Positions 34,557 through 46,853 of a DNA stretch of 64,000 nucleotides are shown one piece after another (position 1 is the first letter of the stretch; every line of letters begins with the position of its first letter). Source of the DNA: Neoceratodus forsteri (taxonomy: Eukaryota > Chordata > Ceratodontiformes > Ceratodontidae). Below the pieces are notes generated by a model. That model had not been told where the DNA came from and made no database searches. It was given only the letters and a program-made list of their open reading frames with translations. The stretch is taken from the NCBI GenBank assembly GCA_016271365.2, contig JADMNL010000028.1, positions 98,363,501 through 98,427,500 on the forward strand, given 5' to 3'. The position numbers and the translations under genes were made by a program.

Positions 34557-34900
34557 TTCCAGTAGAAGTCAGAAGCCTCGCTGCTGGGTTCTGGACTAGC
34601 TGTAGGCTATGCAACTGACCATAAGGCAGGCCCTTCTAGAGAGCATTGCAGTAGCCGAGTCAAGATGAAATGAAGGCCTAGATCAAGAGGAGGGGGAACA
34701 GCTGTAGCAACCACGAACACTGAGGTAGGAGACAGTGGGTAACAGATACAAAAACAGGGATAAAAAGAATAAACAGAAATAAAACAACAAAAATTAAATA
34801 AAGGACTGATGGGTATAGAGATATTGTGAGCCTACCCATCTGAGCTTTTGTTTCTGCAGTCACTCAGAAGGTCTCTCCATTTCTAAAGTAATTCTTTATT
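34557..34900. other. Old LINE-like UTR fragment interrupted by the hAT-like element
   Basis: The wording CAGGCAGCCAGTGCAG (30189) continues after the hAT-like element with GCTGCTGGGTTCTGGACTAG and GAGAGCATTGCAGTAGCCGA. That pattern (addition to the amount of background sequence, then GCATTGCAGTAGTCGAG) is common in ancient vertebrate LINE 3' UTRs. A similar fragment is at about 57540-57600. Assignment to a family is not possible by eye. Confidence 0.4.
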
Positions 34901-34985
34901 CTTTGCCCTGGCATTGACTCAGATCTTGGCCTGATCCAAGGCCCATCCGGGATGCCCAGCATTACTGCTGTTGCTCTTTTCTCTT

Positions 34986-35224
34986 CCCGACCCCTCTGCC
35001 TGCATCCACTGGTGCTGCCCCGGCCTCTGCCTGTATCTACTGGTACTGCCCCGACCCCTCTGCCTGCATCTACTGGTACTGCCCTGACCCCTCTGCCTGC
35101 ATCTACTGGTACTGCCCCGGCCTCTGCCTGCATCTACTGGTACTGCCCCGACCTCTGCCTGCATTTACTGGTACTGCCCCTGGCCTCTGCCTGCATTTAC
35201 TGGTACTGCCCCCGGCCTCCCCCA
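34986..35224 (+). repeat. Minisatellite, 31-33-bp unit, seven copies
   Basis: The unit is CCTCTGCCTGCATCTACTGG, then TACTGCCCCGG (31 bp), with one- to two-base length variants. Copies are nearly identical, so the array is recent or homogenised. Minus-strand frames across it encode Val-Pro-Val-Asp-Ala-Gly-Arg-like repeats, but these are artefacts. Confidence 0.85.
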
Positions 35225-36172
35225 GGGCTGTGCGCTACATTTGTGTACAGTTATGGCTTACTTTGGGGAGAGCTTGAAATCCAGTTGTAGTCATGTGGCT
35301 TTGGGGGAGAAGCGATGTGTTCTTGCGTCCATCCATTGGACATGGTGACCCTAAGCAAAAGCTGTCAACTCATACCGTCAATCGGAAAGTTTTCTTCCCT
35401 GATTTTTGGTCTCTGACCCTCTATCTTACCCACATTTGACAGATGTATGCTTGCAACTGCACTATAGAGGGTGGCTTACATTTTGTGTTCACTCATAATG
35501 TGTATGGCATCACTGCCAAGCCTCCCCTAGGTGTCGCTATGTGACTGGCACCATAATCCCTCCCTCCCCACCCAAGGAAACTATTTATTAATTTTTATTT
35601 AGTTTTTGTTAACTGGGTAGGTGCACTAGCCATGAAATGACTATTTTCAGACACGACCCGGGAGAGTACAACAATCAAAGACAGGTACATAGCATGAGTA
35701 CAATGAAATTACAATAGCATAGGTCAAAACAGTTAGTAGTAATGAATACATGCAGCCAGGACAATAACAATCAATACAATTCACATAGCATTTTAGGCAG
35801 AGAAAACCTACACAGTCTAGGAAGAGATACCACAACATAGCAGCAAGAAATATTGTTAAAATTAGTCACAACGGTGAAGATTCAAATAGGCAGCAAAACA
35901 AGGCAAGGGCAAATTCCTGACTGGGCAGGATACATTATCACGGCCTCTGAAACAAGGCTCAGGTGTGTGTGTGTGTGTGGGGGGGGGTTGGGGTAGCTTA
36001 GCTGTCAAGGAGATAGTAAGGGTAAGAAGTGCTATGAGGCAGTAAGGTTAAAGTTAGGCCAGGCAGCATCTGGCAGGTGAATGGATTAGGGGGGATTAAA
36101 ACAAGTGCAGGGATCAGCAAGGGATAGATGGAAGCGCAACTCCTGTTTGAAGCTGCCATGGGATCCAGATAT

Positions 36173-38050
36173 TCAAAGTACTTGGGGGAGAGAGCTCCAA
36201 AGCTTAGGAGCAGAGTGATTGAAGGCAACAGAGCCTTTTGATGTTTTACATCTAGGTACATTCAACAGGGATTTATCTACCGATCGCAGTCTATAGGAGG
36301 ACGTTTGGGGTACCAGCAACGTTACAAGCACTGAAGGGGTCTGGTTTCTGAGTATAGAGTCAATCAGGGAGCCTAGAGAGTATTGACAGCAAGCTGAGGG
36401 GGATAACCAGCCCGGGTCCCTGTACAGTTGGCAGTGGTACTTAAGCCGTGGTGACGAGGAGGCGTATCGACAGATATTATAAGTGACATCCCACTTATGA
36501 AGGATGGTTTTGTGTGTGGCAGCAAAGGTCGGCATGCCATAGGTGAGGGCAGGGAGTAATATGCCTCTGGCAATAGCAAGTTTAGCAGGGGGAGTCAGCA
36601 TGAAACTGGACTTGTAAGCAACCCCCAGTTTAGCATTCACAGCCTTGCAGGCAGATTGTATATGCAGGCTGAAGTCTAGGGATTGGTCCCGAAGAATTCT
36701 GAGGTACTTAAAAGATGTAACGCATTCTATTTGTGTACCACTGAGATCTTGCACCAGTAGGGGAGCTTGACACGTCCTGAGTTTAGGGGCAGATCCAAGT
36801 AACAATGCTTGGGTTTTCTTAGCATTAAGTACAAGCTTATGTGCAGAAAGCCAATTTTGGACATTTGTGAAATCTGAAGAAAGGGATGCATTTATGCTGG
36901 CAACCTTATCAAAGCTAGAATAGAGTACAAGATCATCTGCATAGAGAATAGATGAGCATGAAAGAAAGACCTCATCTATCTTATTGACAAAAAGTGAGAA
37001 AAGAAGAGGTCCCAGAATAGAGCCCTGGGGAACCTCAATATTAATGGTAGCACCATCAGATAAAGAGGAGTTGAATTTCACAATTTGAGTTCTATTTGAT
37101 AGATAGCTTCCATACCAGGCGACAACTGGTGGTGAAAAGCTCAGATTGCAAAGAGTGGAGAGGAGCAGGGGGTGATCAACAAGATCAAAGGCCTTTGTAA
37201 GGTCTATAAAAACTGCCCCGTCAGCTGGCCAGCATCCATACTGGTAAGCACATCGGTAGTGAATTTGAGAAGTGCTGTAGAGGTACTGTGACCTTTACAG
37301 AAGCTATGCTCTGTGTCAGAGAGAAGGCTGTACTTTGTGAGGCGGTCAACAGTTTGATTTGCCACAAGTTTTTCCAGAATTTTACTTAGGACTGATAGGA
37401 TAGCTATAGGCCTGTAGTTAGTAATCTCCTTGGTATCACCTTTTTTAAGGACCGCCGTTACACGAGCAATCTTCCAGAGGTCAGGAACTTGGCTATTAGA
37501 GAGAGACAAGGTGAAAATTCTAGCCAGATGGGAGGCTATATATGGTGCTGCTAGTTTCAGGAGCCGAGGTTCAAGTGTATCTGATCCAGAGCTAGTGTTG
37601 TCAGAGACAGTCCATAATAGTTTTAAGACCTCAGTCCTTGAGATTGCCTTGAAGTAGAATGGAGGATTTTTAGACATTTGTTGGGAAGGATAGCTGGGGG
37701 TAGTAGACTATGCTGATGTTGCAAGCAGAGAGGCTGCCTGGGGAGATGGGAAGGCAGAGGTATATTGAGACAGGTCCGAGAACATTTGATTGAAGGAAAT
37801 TAGCAATGGTGTTGGAGTCATTGCAATGTACTCCATTTAATACCATGTCACTGGTGCTAGTTGACTGGGACACGCCAAGAAAGGTCTTGACAATGGCCCA
37901 GAATTTCCTAGGGTCCCCTGCAGAGCTTAGCAGCAATTCTTTACAATAGGCACTCTTAGCTGTTCTGACCTGTTTTTTACAGAAGTTACGTAGGGTTCTG
38001 TAGGTAGCATAGTCAGATTGTAGCCTCGAGGCTTTGTATTTTTCCAGCAT
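36173..38050 (-). pseudogene. LINE reverse transcriptase remnant
   Basis: Motifs on minus are: a basic linker (FCKKQVRTAKSAYCKELL, near 37930), NPPFYFKAISRTEVLKLL (37660), NYRPIAILSVLSKILEKL (about 37405), HSFCKGHSTSTALL (about 37310), then after a frame change PQGSILGPLLFSLF (37030) and YADD (36932-36943). The thumb and C-terminal part (AYKSSFMLTPPAKLAIARGI) run to 36173. There are at least three frame interruptions. It is inactive. Confidence 0.8.
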
Positions 38051-38249
38051 TTGTTCCTAAAGCATAGATTTTTCAGCAAGTCTTTGTGAAGCCATCTTGT
38101 TTGTGTAGCCCTCACCCTCCATGTCACCTTGGGGGCATGCTTGTTCTGGAGGGCCAGGAATTCATTAAGGAAGATACTTAGTGCAGACTCAACATTATGG
38201 GAAAGGTAAATAAGACCAGTTCATCCTTGAGACATCATGACAAAAAGCC

Positions 38250-38897
38250 TCAATATCCAGGTTGGAGAAATTTGTAAAGGTGACATAGCGTGATGGGGGG
38301 GGGGGATGGAGCAGCCTCAGTACTCCAGAAGCAGAAGACAGGAGAATGATCAGTAAGTGAATCTGCCAAGATGCCTGCTTGGTGTACATGATCCAGACGG
38401 TTTACCAGTACCCAGTCAATAAGGGAAGAGGATTTTAGTGAAGGAGTAACTCTGGTATTCTCCATTAACAGCTGGTGGAGGTTATAATTTTGTACCAGAG
38501 AGAGCAGCATGCTATGGGCAATCCCTAGCCAATTTTGGTTAAGGTCACCCAATATAATGACCTCATTATGTTTGGAGTGCAAAGAGGTCTGATTAAATAA
38601 GTCCTGTAGACCTACAGTGCCCCCATTTGGGGGATTGTAGGCGCAGACAATGTGGAGTTTCTTGGCTCCCAGGGTGAGAGTAGCATGAAGGGACTCACAG
38701 GCAGAGGATGTTGAGAACAGGGTGTCCATGATGTTTAGATGATCTTTATAGAACATGGCAACCCCTCCGCCACGCTTTGAGGAGAGCCTATCCCTACGGA
38801 TAAGGCAGTGGTTAGTCAGGGAGCATACAGAGTCAGGGATAGTTGGCTTTAGCCATGTTTCAGACAAACAGAGTACATCAGGCTTGTAGACACCCAC
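38250..38897 (-). pseudogene. LINE endonuclease domain
   Basis: This is the continuation of the upstream frame after one stop. Motifs in order on minus are PDVLCLSETWL, RRDRLSSKRGGGVAMF, VCAYNPPNGG, VIILGDLNQNW, SLIDWVLVNR, and a terminal TDHSPVFCF, the expected apurinic-like endonuclease set. It is followed by a frameshift near 38250 in a G/C-run (38297-38305). Confidence 0.8.
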
Positions 38898-38921
38898 CCA
38901 AGCCTCAAGATCACTGAAGTT

Positions 38922-39488
38922 TCAGGAGAGACTTCTGATGTTCATATGAGCAATGAAAAGCCCTTTGCTAGAAATTGCAGAGATGTCAGCCAGGGAGAAG
39001 AGGGCACGTGGACCCGAGTTCATTTCAACATCCCCTGCAAGAAGGATAGCTAAGATGGCGAGGAACCATAATTTTCGATAGCCAAACAGTAAAGGAACTG
39101 CTTGACTCAGCAGGCGTTTCTTAAGTGTGGTCACCGCATAAAAGGTACAGCCCTTAGAGAATAGGAGGTGCTTAAAAGCAAGCATAGGTTGAGATGCAGT
39201 AATTAGGTTAGAGGAACTGAAATCAGCATGTAGGGCATTTGAAGAACTCGAGGGATAGGATCCTGGGAAAGTTATAACAACCCAGTTAAGGCAAAGTAGG
39301 AGTAGGAGTAGAAGTAATAGGAGCATCTCAAACAGGTAACGAAGAGCCATGTTTACACAAGTGAGTGTAATTATCACACAGAGGGCTAGGCAGAGGCACA
39401 AAGGTAGCCAAAAAGGAATTATGATATGGCTATAGAAATTTAGGTGAAGAGCTAAAAGACAAGTGCCAGCCAATCCCAAGAGAATCAC
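38922..39488 (-). pseudogene. N-terminal part of LINE protein: hydrophobic leader and degenerate 2A-like motif
   Basis: The frame encodes several hydrophobic segments, including a run of ten leucines (about residues 56-65) and a second around residues 138-150. Next comes DVEMNSGP at residues 153-160 (39009-39032), matching the 2A ribosome-skipping consensus DxExNPGP except that the first Pro is Ser. The endonuclease begins just after (AHMNIRSLS) and is cut by a stop. In intact relatives, a 2A placed before the endonuclease would separate the leader from the enzyme or act as a signal. The Ser change should reduce skipping. Confidence 0.65.
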
Positions 39489-40110
39489 TGGAAGCCTAGA
39501 CCAATCAGCAATCAGGTGTCATAAGTTCAAAATCCTTTGTTGACTGAGAGGCGGTTTTGGTGCTGAACGTACCTGTGGAGCAATGCTTTTCAGCTGAGCC
39601 AGTGAGGTGGTTCAAGGCTTCAACCCAGCATGGCAAGGTTGGTCTGCAGCTTCTGTTTCTGGCCCTGCTCCACCAGTATGGAATGAGAGTAGGGGCAGGC
39701 GTTCAAGTCTGGAAGTCTTAGTGGATGACCACGGTCTGGCCTGAGAAACAGGTAGAAAAACCCCGGGGATGGTCCTCAGAAAGAGAGGTATCCCAGGTCC
39801 ACTGGAGCAGAAGAGGAAGGAGTAAATCTAAAGTGTTTCCTCTTTAACAGAAGAGACAGCTGTTGTAGCCCTCTAGTGGCTATGTAGTATAATTTGCAAA
39901 TGGGAAAGTAGACAAAAAAAAAAAAAAGGAAGAATTTCTTGCTTTACAAAAAAGGATAGTCTCAGGATCAGCAGTGCTTATAAACGTCTCTAATGAAGCC
40001 AGGTAAAATGGAGACCAGCAGGAAGAAGTCAGTGAGACTGAGATCCTCCAATCAGAGTGTTGGCGCTGAAAATTCAGAATGTCCAAAGGCACCAAATACC
40101 AACGTACCTG

Positions 40111-42400
40111 AGGGGGTCTACGGCTTTTGGCTGTTTCTGTAGATTTCTGGGCCCTGCAACAAACCGGAGTTCAGAGGATCCCAGGCAGCAGTTTCAACAG
40201 GGGAAACAAGCCTCAGGGTCTGCTGATTTGCAGTAGCAGAATCGTGGGTTGCTTCCAAGAACAGGCTTGTGGCTTTTCCTCTGGCGGCAAGGTCCGAGCC
40301 CCAGGTGGGGGCACGGCACACCTCTGGCCAGAGTCCATTCCTGATGTCCCACATTCAAGGTGTGAACCTGAGTCACAAACATGTCAGAGTGGTGACTACT
40401 ACTCTGGACCACGAAGCCAGCTAAAAGCACTGCTTTTACATTTGGGAAAGGTCAGCAAAAACACAGTCACAGTTGCACTTAATTATACAACATGAAACAA
40501 ATATTACATTTCTTTTCAGGCCATTCTATTTTGTATCAAAAATTGCATTGTTTTTGCAGTTTATTTACCCAGGATATGCCAGCTGATATGCAGTATCTCA
40601 TTTTCACTGGGGTCCTGCTTTTACTCATTTTTATAGTCTAGTGGATGGAAATACTGTCGGGTTACGTGACTTGCTCAAGGTTACCACCGTGCCAGAGGCA
40701 GTATGAAAAGGTCAAGGTGCTTTTTGTGGTATTTAAACTCTTTTTGCAAAAGGAGAAGTAAGGGGACAAACAGCATAGTTATGGCTGGTCCCCATACTGA
40801 TTCATGGGATTGCTTCATCCGGAAGTTAGGCTAAGGCCATTTTTTTCCCCTCAGCATTGACCTGAAGGTAGCACTGCCGTGTGGGCAGGGTGTTTGTCCC
40901 ACCCCCTCTTCGTGCCGATTGGATGCAGCAGATCACACAGCTCATATTTTCATTGGCCCACAAATTCTGAAATGCAGCTGGCCAGTCCCTTGCATCTCTG
41001 CAGCGCTGCCCCATGGGCAGAGGTTCTGTCCACCCCTGAATACCAAAATCAAGTGACATGATTGCTGAGTGCTTATTCATAGCAATTTTATTTTTATGTT
41101 AAACATGCTATCCCCCCCCCGTCGATTCTCCAGTTTTCCGTCACGCCTGTGCTGTTCTAACTGCTATACTCATTTCTCTCCCAACTGCCACAGTAGAACA
41201 GTATTAAAAATGTTAAAAATATTAATATTTTTAATTATATAAATTATATTATTGTGCATTTATTAACTGCGTTTGCCACTGTTGATTCTGCAGGTGGCTT
41301 TGGGTCACCGTTTGCTCAGTTTTCTGTTTGTGCTGAACCCCCAACACCAGATTGCCATAGGTGCTCACCCTGGGGTACTGGCTGCCCACTCGGCATAGTG
41401 TATTGCCCTTGCAGCACTCAGTGGGCATGTCTAAGAATTTGCCTCGGGCAATTGTTTGTCATTTGTTACTGCCCTGAGGTATGTGATTCCCTGATTATGC
41501 ACCCCAATGGTTGCCCCCATTCCCCAAATGCCTGTAGCTCCCTCAGGGAGGGGTTCTAGAACCCTTCTCAGAAAGTGAAAGCATCATGAGAGAGGGATCC
41601 GCAGTGCCATATTGGTGCAGGGACTTGGGTCACGCTGTGTGAAACACATATGGGCCTCCTAATCTGCAATAGATTCAAGGAGGCACACTATACATTTTTA
41701 CACAGGCTCTATATGCCTCCCCAAGCAGTGAGTAAATTTAATATAGGGGTGCCCTAGCATGTGACAGTTGTAATGGGGCCATAGGGACTTACATCCATTA
41801 CTTCTGGGGATATCCCCAGCTGTGGACCTTCTGGACAGAGATGGCCCAGGTTATAACTACCATACAGAAAATCAGGATTAAGGATGAACCACTATGATTG
41901 CTGTTCGAAGTTGAAGTGCATGAGGGTGAAGAGGGGGAGCTGTACCTGAGAGTGATAAGAATGATGCTTATAATGGCATGAAGGTGCATCCAGAGCACCT
42001 GGATGTCACCCCTTCCCGACAGCCACAGTGTGGAGACAGCTCCAGTTCAAGGTTCTCCCATTAGAACATGTGACATACGAGCTGAGGGGGTGGGCAGATA
42101 AATTTGAATGACAGAGGGGGGCCCTGCCTAGCCACCCCCCTCTCCAGTTAAAGCTGCACTGATCTGAATGGCAAGGTTAGGAGAGTGAGCCCCTAACAGT
42201 GTCTGGGCACAGCTGGGAAACGGGGAATTTTCTTTTTTCTGCTCCAAAATAATATTTACACAACCATGTACTTAAGTCGTGTTGGCAAGACTTGAAAGGT
42301 AACAAACTGAGCTCCGATAAATGTAAGTGTGTCACGGTCATTCTGGTTAATGTTTGTTGTTGGTTTTTTTTTGTTCCATACATAGCATATGATCTTAGCT
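40111..42400. other. Spacer, mostly unassigned
   Basis: I see no gene. A MIR-like core fragment (GGTTACGTGACTTGCTCAAG at 40660-40680, minus orientation) and an A/T-rich patch (41205-41255) are the only features. ORF-like frames at 40127 and 41254 have no recognisable motif. Confidence 0.4.
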
Positions 42401-42556
42401 AGAAGCGGATTTTATCTTCTAAGGATTTGATGTGCAATAAGATTACTGACTGTTCTAAATGTAATTAATTCCGTGATGGGTACCTGAGCATATGCATACA
42501 ATGGCTGTACTGTCTGTCTGATGTGTGGAAAATGTTCCAATAAAAATACATTTTAA
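42400..42556 (+). mobile_element. Possible L1/Tx1 3' end
   Basis: GTGTGGAAAATGTTCCAATA followed by AAAATACATTTT resembles the extreme 3' end of vertebrate L1 and Tx1 elements, where the poly(A) signal overlaps a TTCCAATAAAAAT block. No coding sequence is upstream. Confidence 0.35.
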
Positions 42557-42647
42557 ATGTGAGAATTTGACTAGGAAAGGCAGGCAGGGAGTTGACTTCT
42601 ATATAACGTTTATCATACAATTTCATATAGCGTTACAAAAATGATTT

Positions 42648-43200
42648 TTTTTCAAACTCTTTTTCCTTGCCTTCCCAGCCTGAACTCTCTCAGGCTGCCT
42701 CTCTTGCCATGACCGCTGTACTGACCGTTGTGTTCCCCACCATCTTCAAGTTAGTTATGACCCCTCCGGAGGCTCGGGAGGGGGCTACGACCCCCAGGGA
42801 GGTAGAGGGGGCAGTGGTGAGGAACCAGCGTTGGTCGTGTGGCGGCATTGGTACTGGAGGAGCCGTCGCCTATCCAGCGGGAGGGGTGCTTTCTTTCCCT
42901 AGTGACGCCCCAGACATGGGATGTGCAATGCTGTTCAGCCCACAACGTGAGTGCTCCCAATCACGTCCGGAAGACAGAAGCCCATGTCTTCCTCATTTTC
43001 CAAGTCCCTGTGTGTCGCAGTGCTACCGGTCTCCACTGGGGGATGCTGCTGCACCGGGCTACCCCTGGATCCCTCCCCGGGAAAGGAGAGCAGTCCTCCG
43101 GACGCTCGATCCTCGCTCTCCCCTGCTGACCCCCCAGGTCACCGGCGTGATGCGAGGTGTGGCATCCAGCGCCTCAACCCTCAGCACCACTGGGCCGGCT
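42648..43200 (-). mobile_element. tRNA-derived SINE, copy with 16-bp target duplication
   Basis: GTTACAAAAATGATTT (42632-42647) and GTTACCAAAGTGATTT (43201-43216) match at 14 of 16 bases. The head at 43060-43200, read on minus, starts AGCCGGCCCAGTGGTGC, a tRNA A-box-like sequence. T-rich sequence at 42648-42665 is the A tail. The 188-codon frame from 42667 lies inside it and is not a gene. Confidence 0.7.
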
Positions 43201-43249
43201 GTTACCAAAGTGATTTACAATCCAGGAGAATGATGTTGCCATTTTCCAT

Positions 43250-43412
43250 GTACAGGGAGATTCAAAGGGAACAGAAATAATGAGAGAGAGATTGCAGAGC
43301 AGTTAAGCATAAGGAGGTTACGTGACTTGCTCAGGGTCACACAGTAAGTGGCAGTAGAGGGATTCAAACCTTGGACTTTAGATTCACAGCTCTGTGCTCT
43401 TTCCACTAGGAC
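43250..43412 (-). mobile_element. MIR-like CORE-SINE
   Basis: Read on minus, CCTAGTGGAAAGAGCACAGA forms the A-box region, GGTTTGAATCCC is the B-box, and the core reads CTGTGTGACCCTGAGCAAGT, CACGTAACCTCC. This is the best-preserved MIR-like copy in the window. Confidence 0.75.
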
Positions 43413-44397
43413 AAATGCCTCAAAACCTAGGAGGACTAATGGTTAGAGTTTAGCTGCAACCATCAATGGAAGAAACTAAGCTGGTCCTCAAATACATTAC
43501 ATATCAGTTACATGTTAATTACATGCTAGTCACTAATTTGCAATTCAAACCACTTAATCGATGTTTTCTTTAGGCTGGCCCAGTAGTACGGATGATACAG
43601 AACTGCTTATGCTAGCAATGCCGGTTTGCCAGAGCCCTCGATGCCGCTTGGACAATCCCAATCTCTTGAGAGGTGGGTGGTAACACATTGCATTTTGGTA
43701 CAGGTCCCTGATTTTTCAGAAAGTGAAGTACAGGCAGGGCATTCTCAGTAGAGAAACAAAGTGTTTTGGGGGGGATGATGTCGCCATGCCCTGTGGACTT
43801 GCTTGAGGTCTCACTGGGGATGTACTGGAAGCAGGGAGACAAATGCTGGTGGAAAACCATAATGCCAGAAAGAGGATGATAGCCTACCAGTGCTCTTGGG
43901 TCCACTGCCACCCCTGATCCACCTAGATTGTGATCCAGTTGGAGGGGGACACCCACAAAAGCCCAGTGGCTGTGGAGTATACCAAAAATGGTGGGAGTAA
44001 GAAACGTACAGGCCAGGAGATGGATCAATGCAACACCTTAGCCCAGGGCAGTGTAAACATTTTTGGCTTCTTTTTTTTCCCCCACAAAGTTTTATTTCCT
44101 CCCCATGGCGGGGGCTCACTTCCTATAAGCCCTGGTCACACAGACAAATCTGCAGTGTGCATGGTGGCGCACAGCAGCAAGATCGTTGTTGCTGCGTCCC
44201 CGAATGCCACAGTTTGCCATTTTGGGGTTAGTTTCGCTCTGTCGCGATCCCGGTTTTCTTGGGATCAGGTTGTGGTGCGGGCGTTTTGCACTGCTGTCCT
44301 GGTCCATCTGAACGCCTGCACCACACGCACAGCATTGTGACAGGCTTTTCCCAGCCTGCACTTCTGCGTCCTAAGCTTGTGAGCACATTATTTTTCC

Positions 44398-44689
44398 TCA
44401 CCTGAGTTCAGCTAAAGATTATGTCTGGTACTGTACATGTAACTGAACTCGGGGAAGTGATTTTTTTTTTAAAGCGAGGGCTAAAAAAGTGGAATAAAGA
44501 ACACAGTCTCAATGTCAAGCCATGACACTGGGCATGTGCTTATGCATGTGCATAGACACATGCCCAGTGACATGGCTCAGCATTGACTGTTTTTCCTACC
44601 TTCTAACCCTTGCTTTTCAAAAAGGATCACTTCATTGAGTTCAGCTACATGTACAGTACCAGACATAACGTTTAGCTAAACTCGGGTGA
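44398..44689. repeat. Perfect-ended palindrome, 292 bp
   Basis: The left arm TCACCTGAGTTCAGCTAAA, then TATGTCTGGTACTGTACATG, pairs with the right arm ending in CATGTACAGTACCAGACATA, then TTTAGCTAAACTCGGGTGA. The centre (about 44525-44570) is a second tight hairpin, CACTGGGCATGTGC and GACACATGCCCAGTG. It is probably a MITE-like foldback. Flanks show no clear duplication. Confidence 0.75.
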
Positions 44690-44879
44690 GAAGACCCATT
44701 CTCGATTATGTGGCACCATCACTCATACTCAACCACCCCTTCTTGCTGGAAACCTCCTCTAAAATGCTGGAACTTCAGGGAGCATCACTGCATCACTCCA
44801 GGGCCATGCTGTCTGAATGCTGCTTCACAGCGTTTCAGCAAGCATGGCCAGAACTAATTACATGGCGCTGATGCAGATC

Positions 44880-45432
44880 TCTTGCCGTGTGAGTAAAGCT
44901 ATAGTTTACTGTCCCTGTTGCCTCTCCATGAGCAACCACCTCCCCAGGACGTACCCACCGGCTGTATCCTCACATGGATTTCTTCCTGTGTTGGAGGTGG
45001 GGGGAGGGCCATCTTCCCCCATTGGAAAACACAGTCCAGAATTGCCAGGCATGGGTCCTGGCACTGGTGCAGGTGAGAGACAAGCATGCAGTGTGTTATT
45101 CATGGCTGCTCTGCTGTTGTGTTTCCACCTGTGTCACCCCTTGAGTCCCCTGAGCTGGGATGCGCACGTTGGTGCATGCCTGTGGATGTATACACGCACT
45201 GTGGAGTCCTGCAGCTCTTCACCCTTCATGCCAGCCCTGACTCGCACTGCTACTAGGCCTCCATCTGGTGGCAATATAGCGAGGGGGCCAACAAGTCCTT
45301 CCTCCCTGGGAGAAGAGAGACATCCCTGGAATGCTTATCCTCTCTCTGCCAACTGACCTCCAGCAACCCAAAACCACTCTCACTCCTTGGTTGCTTGTGG
45401 ACGGCTGTAGCACTACAGCAATGCCACTGTGC
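44880..45432 (-). mobile_element. tRNA-derived SINE, same family
   Basis: The head is at about 45290-45432 (on plus: TCCTTCCTCCCTGGGAGAAG, then TGACCTCCAGCAACCC, GGTTGCTTGTGGACG). The left edge is estimated from the length of other copies. No target duplication was found. Confidence 0.5.
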
Positions 45433-45789
45433 TGGCAAAAATAATGGCTGTCTTGAATACGTTTCAGTCAACCTACCTGGCATTTTATAACCACATATAG
45501 TACACACATTTTTATGAATGGGCCATGGTTTATCCACAAAAATGTATGGATTATTTGTGATTATAACATGGCAATGGAAGACAATGTAAAATGTCGCCTG
45601 CTCATTGGCCAGCACACGTCACCTGACCATGGACTAATTCTCAAGTAATGCACTGTTGCTGTCCAGAGTGAGTGCATACGCATGCATGTGTGCCAGTGAA
45701 TCCATGCTGCTCTCCACAGTGAGTGCCTACGTGTCGTGCTGTGCGAGGGACATGGCCATCGGGAGCACGCTTATACCGGGAGAGGAGAG

Positions 45790-46245
45790 AACATATTACT
45801 GACATACACTGTGTGTGACTCTCTCCCCCATAAAGGAAATAAAACTCACTGCACCCAGAATGGGAGGAGAGAAGATCTTAGTGCATACAGTGCTTGTGTG
45901 TCTCTATCCCCCCAATTAACAAAATACCAGTCACTGCACAAATGTAGTCTTCTCCCAGATGCTTCAAACTTGCTCTCTGTCTCTCTGTCTTGCTCTGTTG
46001 TGTAGCACCACAGCGGCTAACATGCACTGTCTCTGTCTTGCTCTCTAAAAATGTCCCGCTACTGAAATGGCATCACTCTGTGTCCCACCAATTAACAAAA
46101 TAACAGTCACTGCACAAATGTACTGTTGTCCTGGTGGCTTCCTACTCGCTCTCCATCTTTGTCATGTAGCACCACAGAGGCTAACATGCACTCTGTCTGT
46201 CTTGCTCTCTAAAAACATCATGCTACTGAAACGTGCCATGTTATA
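45790..46245 (+). repeat. Tandem repeat, about 176-bp unit, two to three copies
   Basis: CAATTAACAAAATACCAGTC (about 45914) and CAATTAACAAAATAACAGTC (about 46089) mark successive units. Each also has TGTAGCACCACAG and GGCTAACATGCACT, and TCTGTCTTGCTCTCTAAAAA. A degenerate upstream unit (AAAGGAAATAAAACTCACTG) is near 45832. Confidence 0.65.
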
Positions 46246-46405
46246 AGTAAATTAAGTCACCCAAGAGTGTGGGTTAACTTGGAAATTAATCCACACCTTG
46301 GTGGTTGGAAGCACTCGGACGGCGGCCTTGCGGTCTTAACTACCCCCCGGTGTGGATTAATTCTCCAGTAACCCATACTCTGTCGTGGGTTGATTCTTAC
46401 TTATT
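46241..46405. repeat. Palindrome with GC-rich centre
   Basis: The arms are TAAGTAAATTAAGTCACCCA...GGGTTAACTTGGAAATTAAT, CCACACC and the reverse complement GGTGTGGATTAATTCTCCAG, TAACCC...TTCTTACTTA. The centre CACTCGGACGGCGGCCTTGC is GC-rich. Confidence 0.65.
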
Positions 46406-46731
46406 ACAACAGAACAATGTCAGAATGTACAACATTTAGACAGTTTTGAGAAGGAAAAATAAGCCCAAATAATTATGCAGTGCAATCCATTCAGTAGCAG
46501 AACAAAGTGCAAGATAAAGTTTTTTTCTCAAAAATAAATTTAATTGTCTGAATTCTCTTGGCACATTAAGTACAAAGAAAAATGGCACTAAAGGCCATTT
46601 ATTTTGCATAGTGCTGTAAAAAAAATCGATTTGGGGTTGTAGCTATAAATTCATTTTTTTCAGTATCTGTTTCATATGTACTGTATAATCCAATAATAAA
46701 AGAGCTCCATAACGTCCTACAGTAGTTGTCA

Positions 46732-46853
46732 CACAAACGTTGACCGGTACCGCGCACCACCTGTCGTTGTGTGGTAGTGGGATACATGTTATTCAATGGG
46801 TACTGTGCTTGCGCACCGCTCGGTATACTGTGCTACCAGTCAACCTTTGCGTG
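46732..46853. repeat. Small inverted-terminal repeat element
   Basis: The ends are CACAAACGTTGACCGGTA and, reverse-complemented, CACGCAAAGGTTGACTGGTA. The centre contains a pair of GTGCG/CGCAC-type blocks. It is possibly a minimal MITE. Confidence 0.5.

Larger units (their letters stand above)
35581..40110 (-). mobile_element. Near full-length minus-strand LINE (Rex1/L2/CR1 group) with 2A-like motif
   Basis: Its 3' end is at the low-coordinate side (A/T-rich tail 35581-35610 and CAGACACGACCCGGGAGAG). The coding region is 36173-39488 on minus. The 5' UTR extends to about 40110, with two repeated splice-donor-like blocks (CAGGTACGTT, at about 40100 and 39570 on minus). The 3' end also occurs as a truncated copy at 2897-3440. 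All frames carry stops. Confidence 0.75.

Noticed and set aside
42667..43233. 188-codon plus-strand frame
   Set aside because: It lies almost wholly in a minus-strand SINE copy between target duplications.
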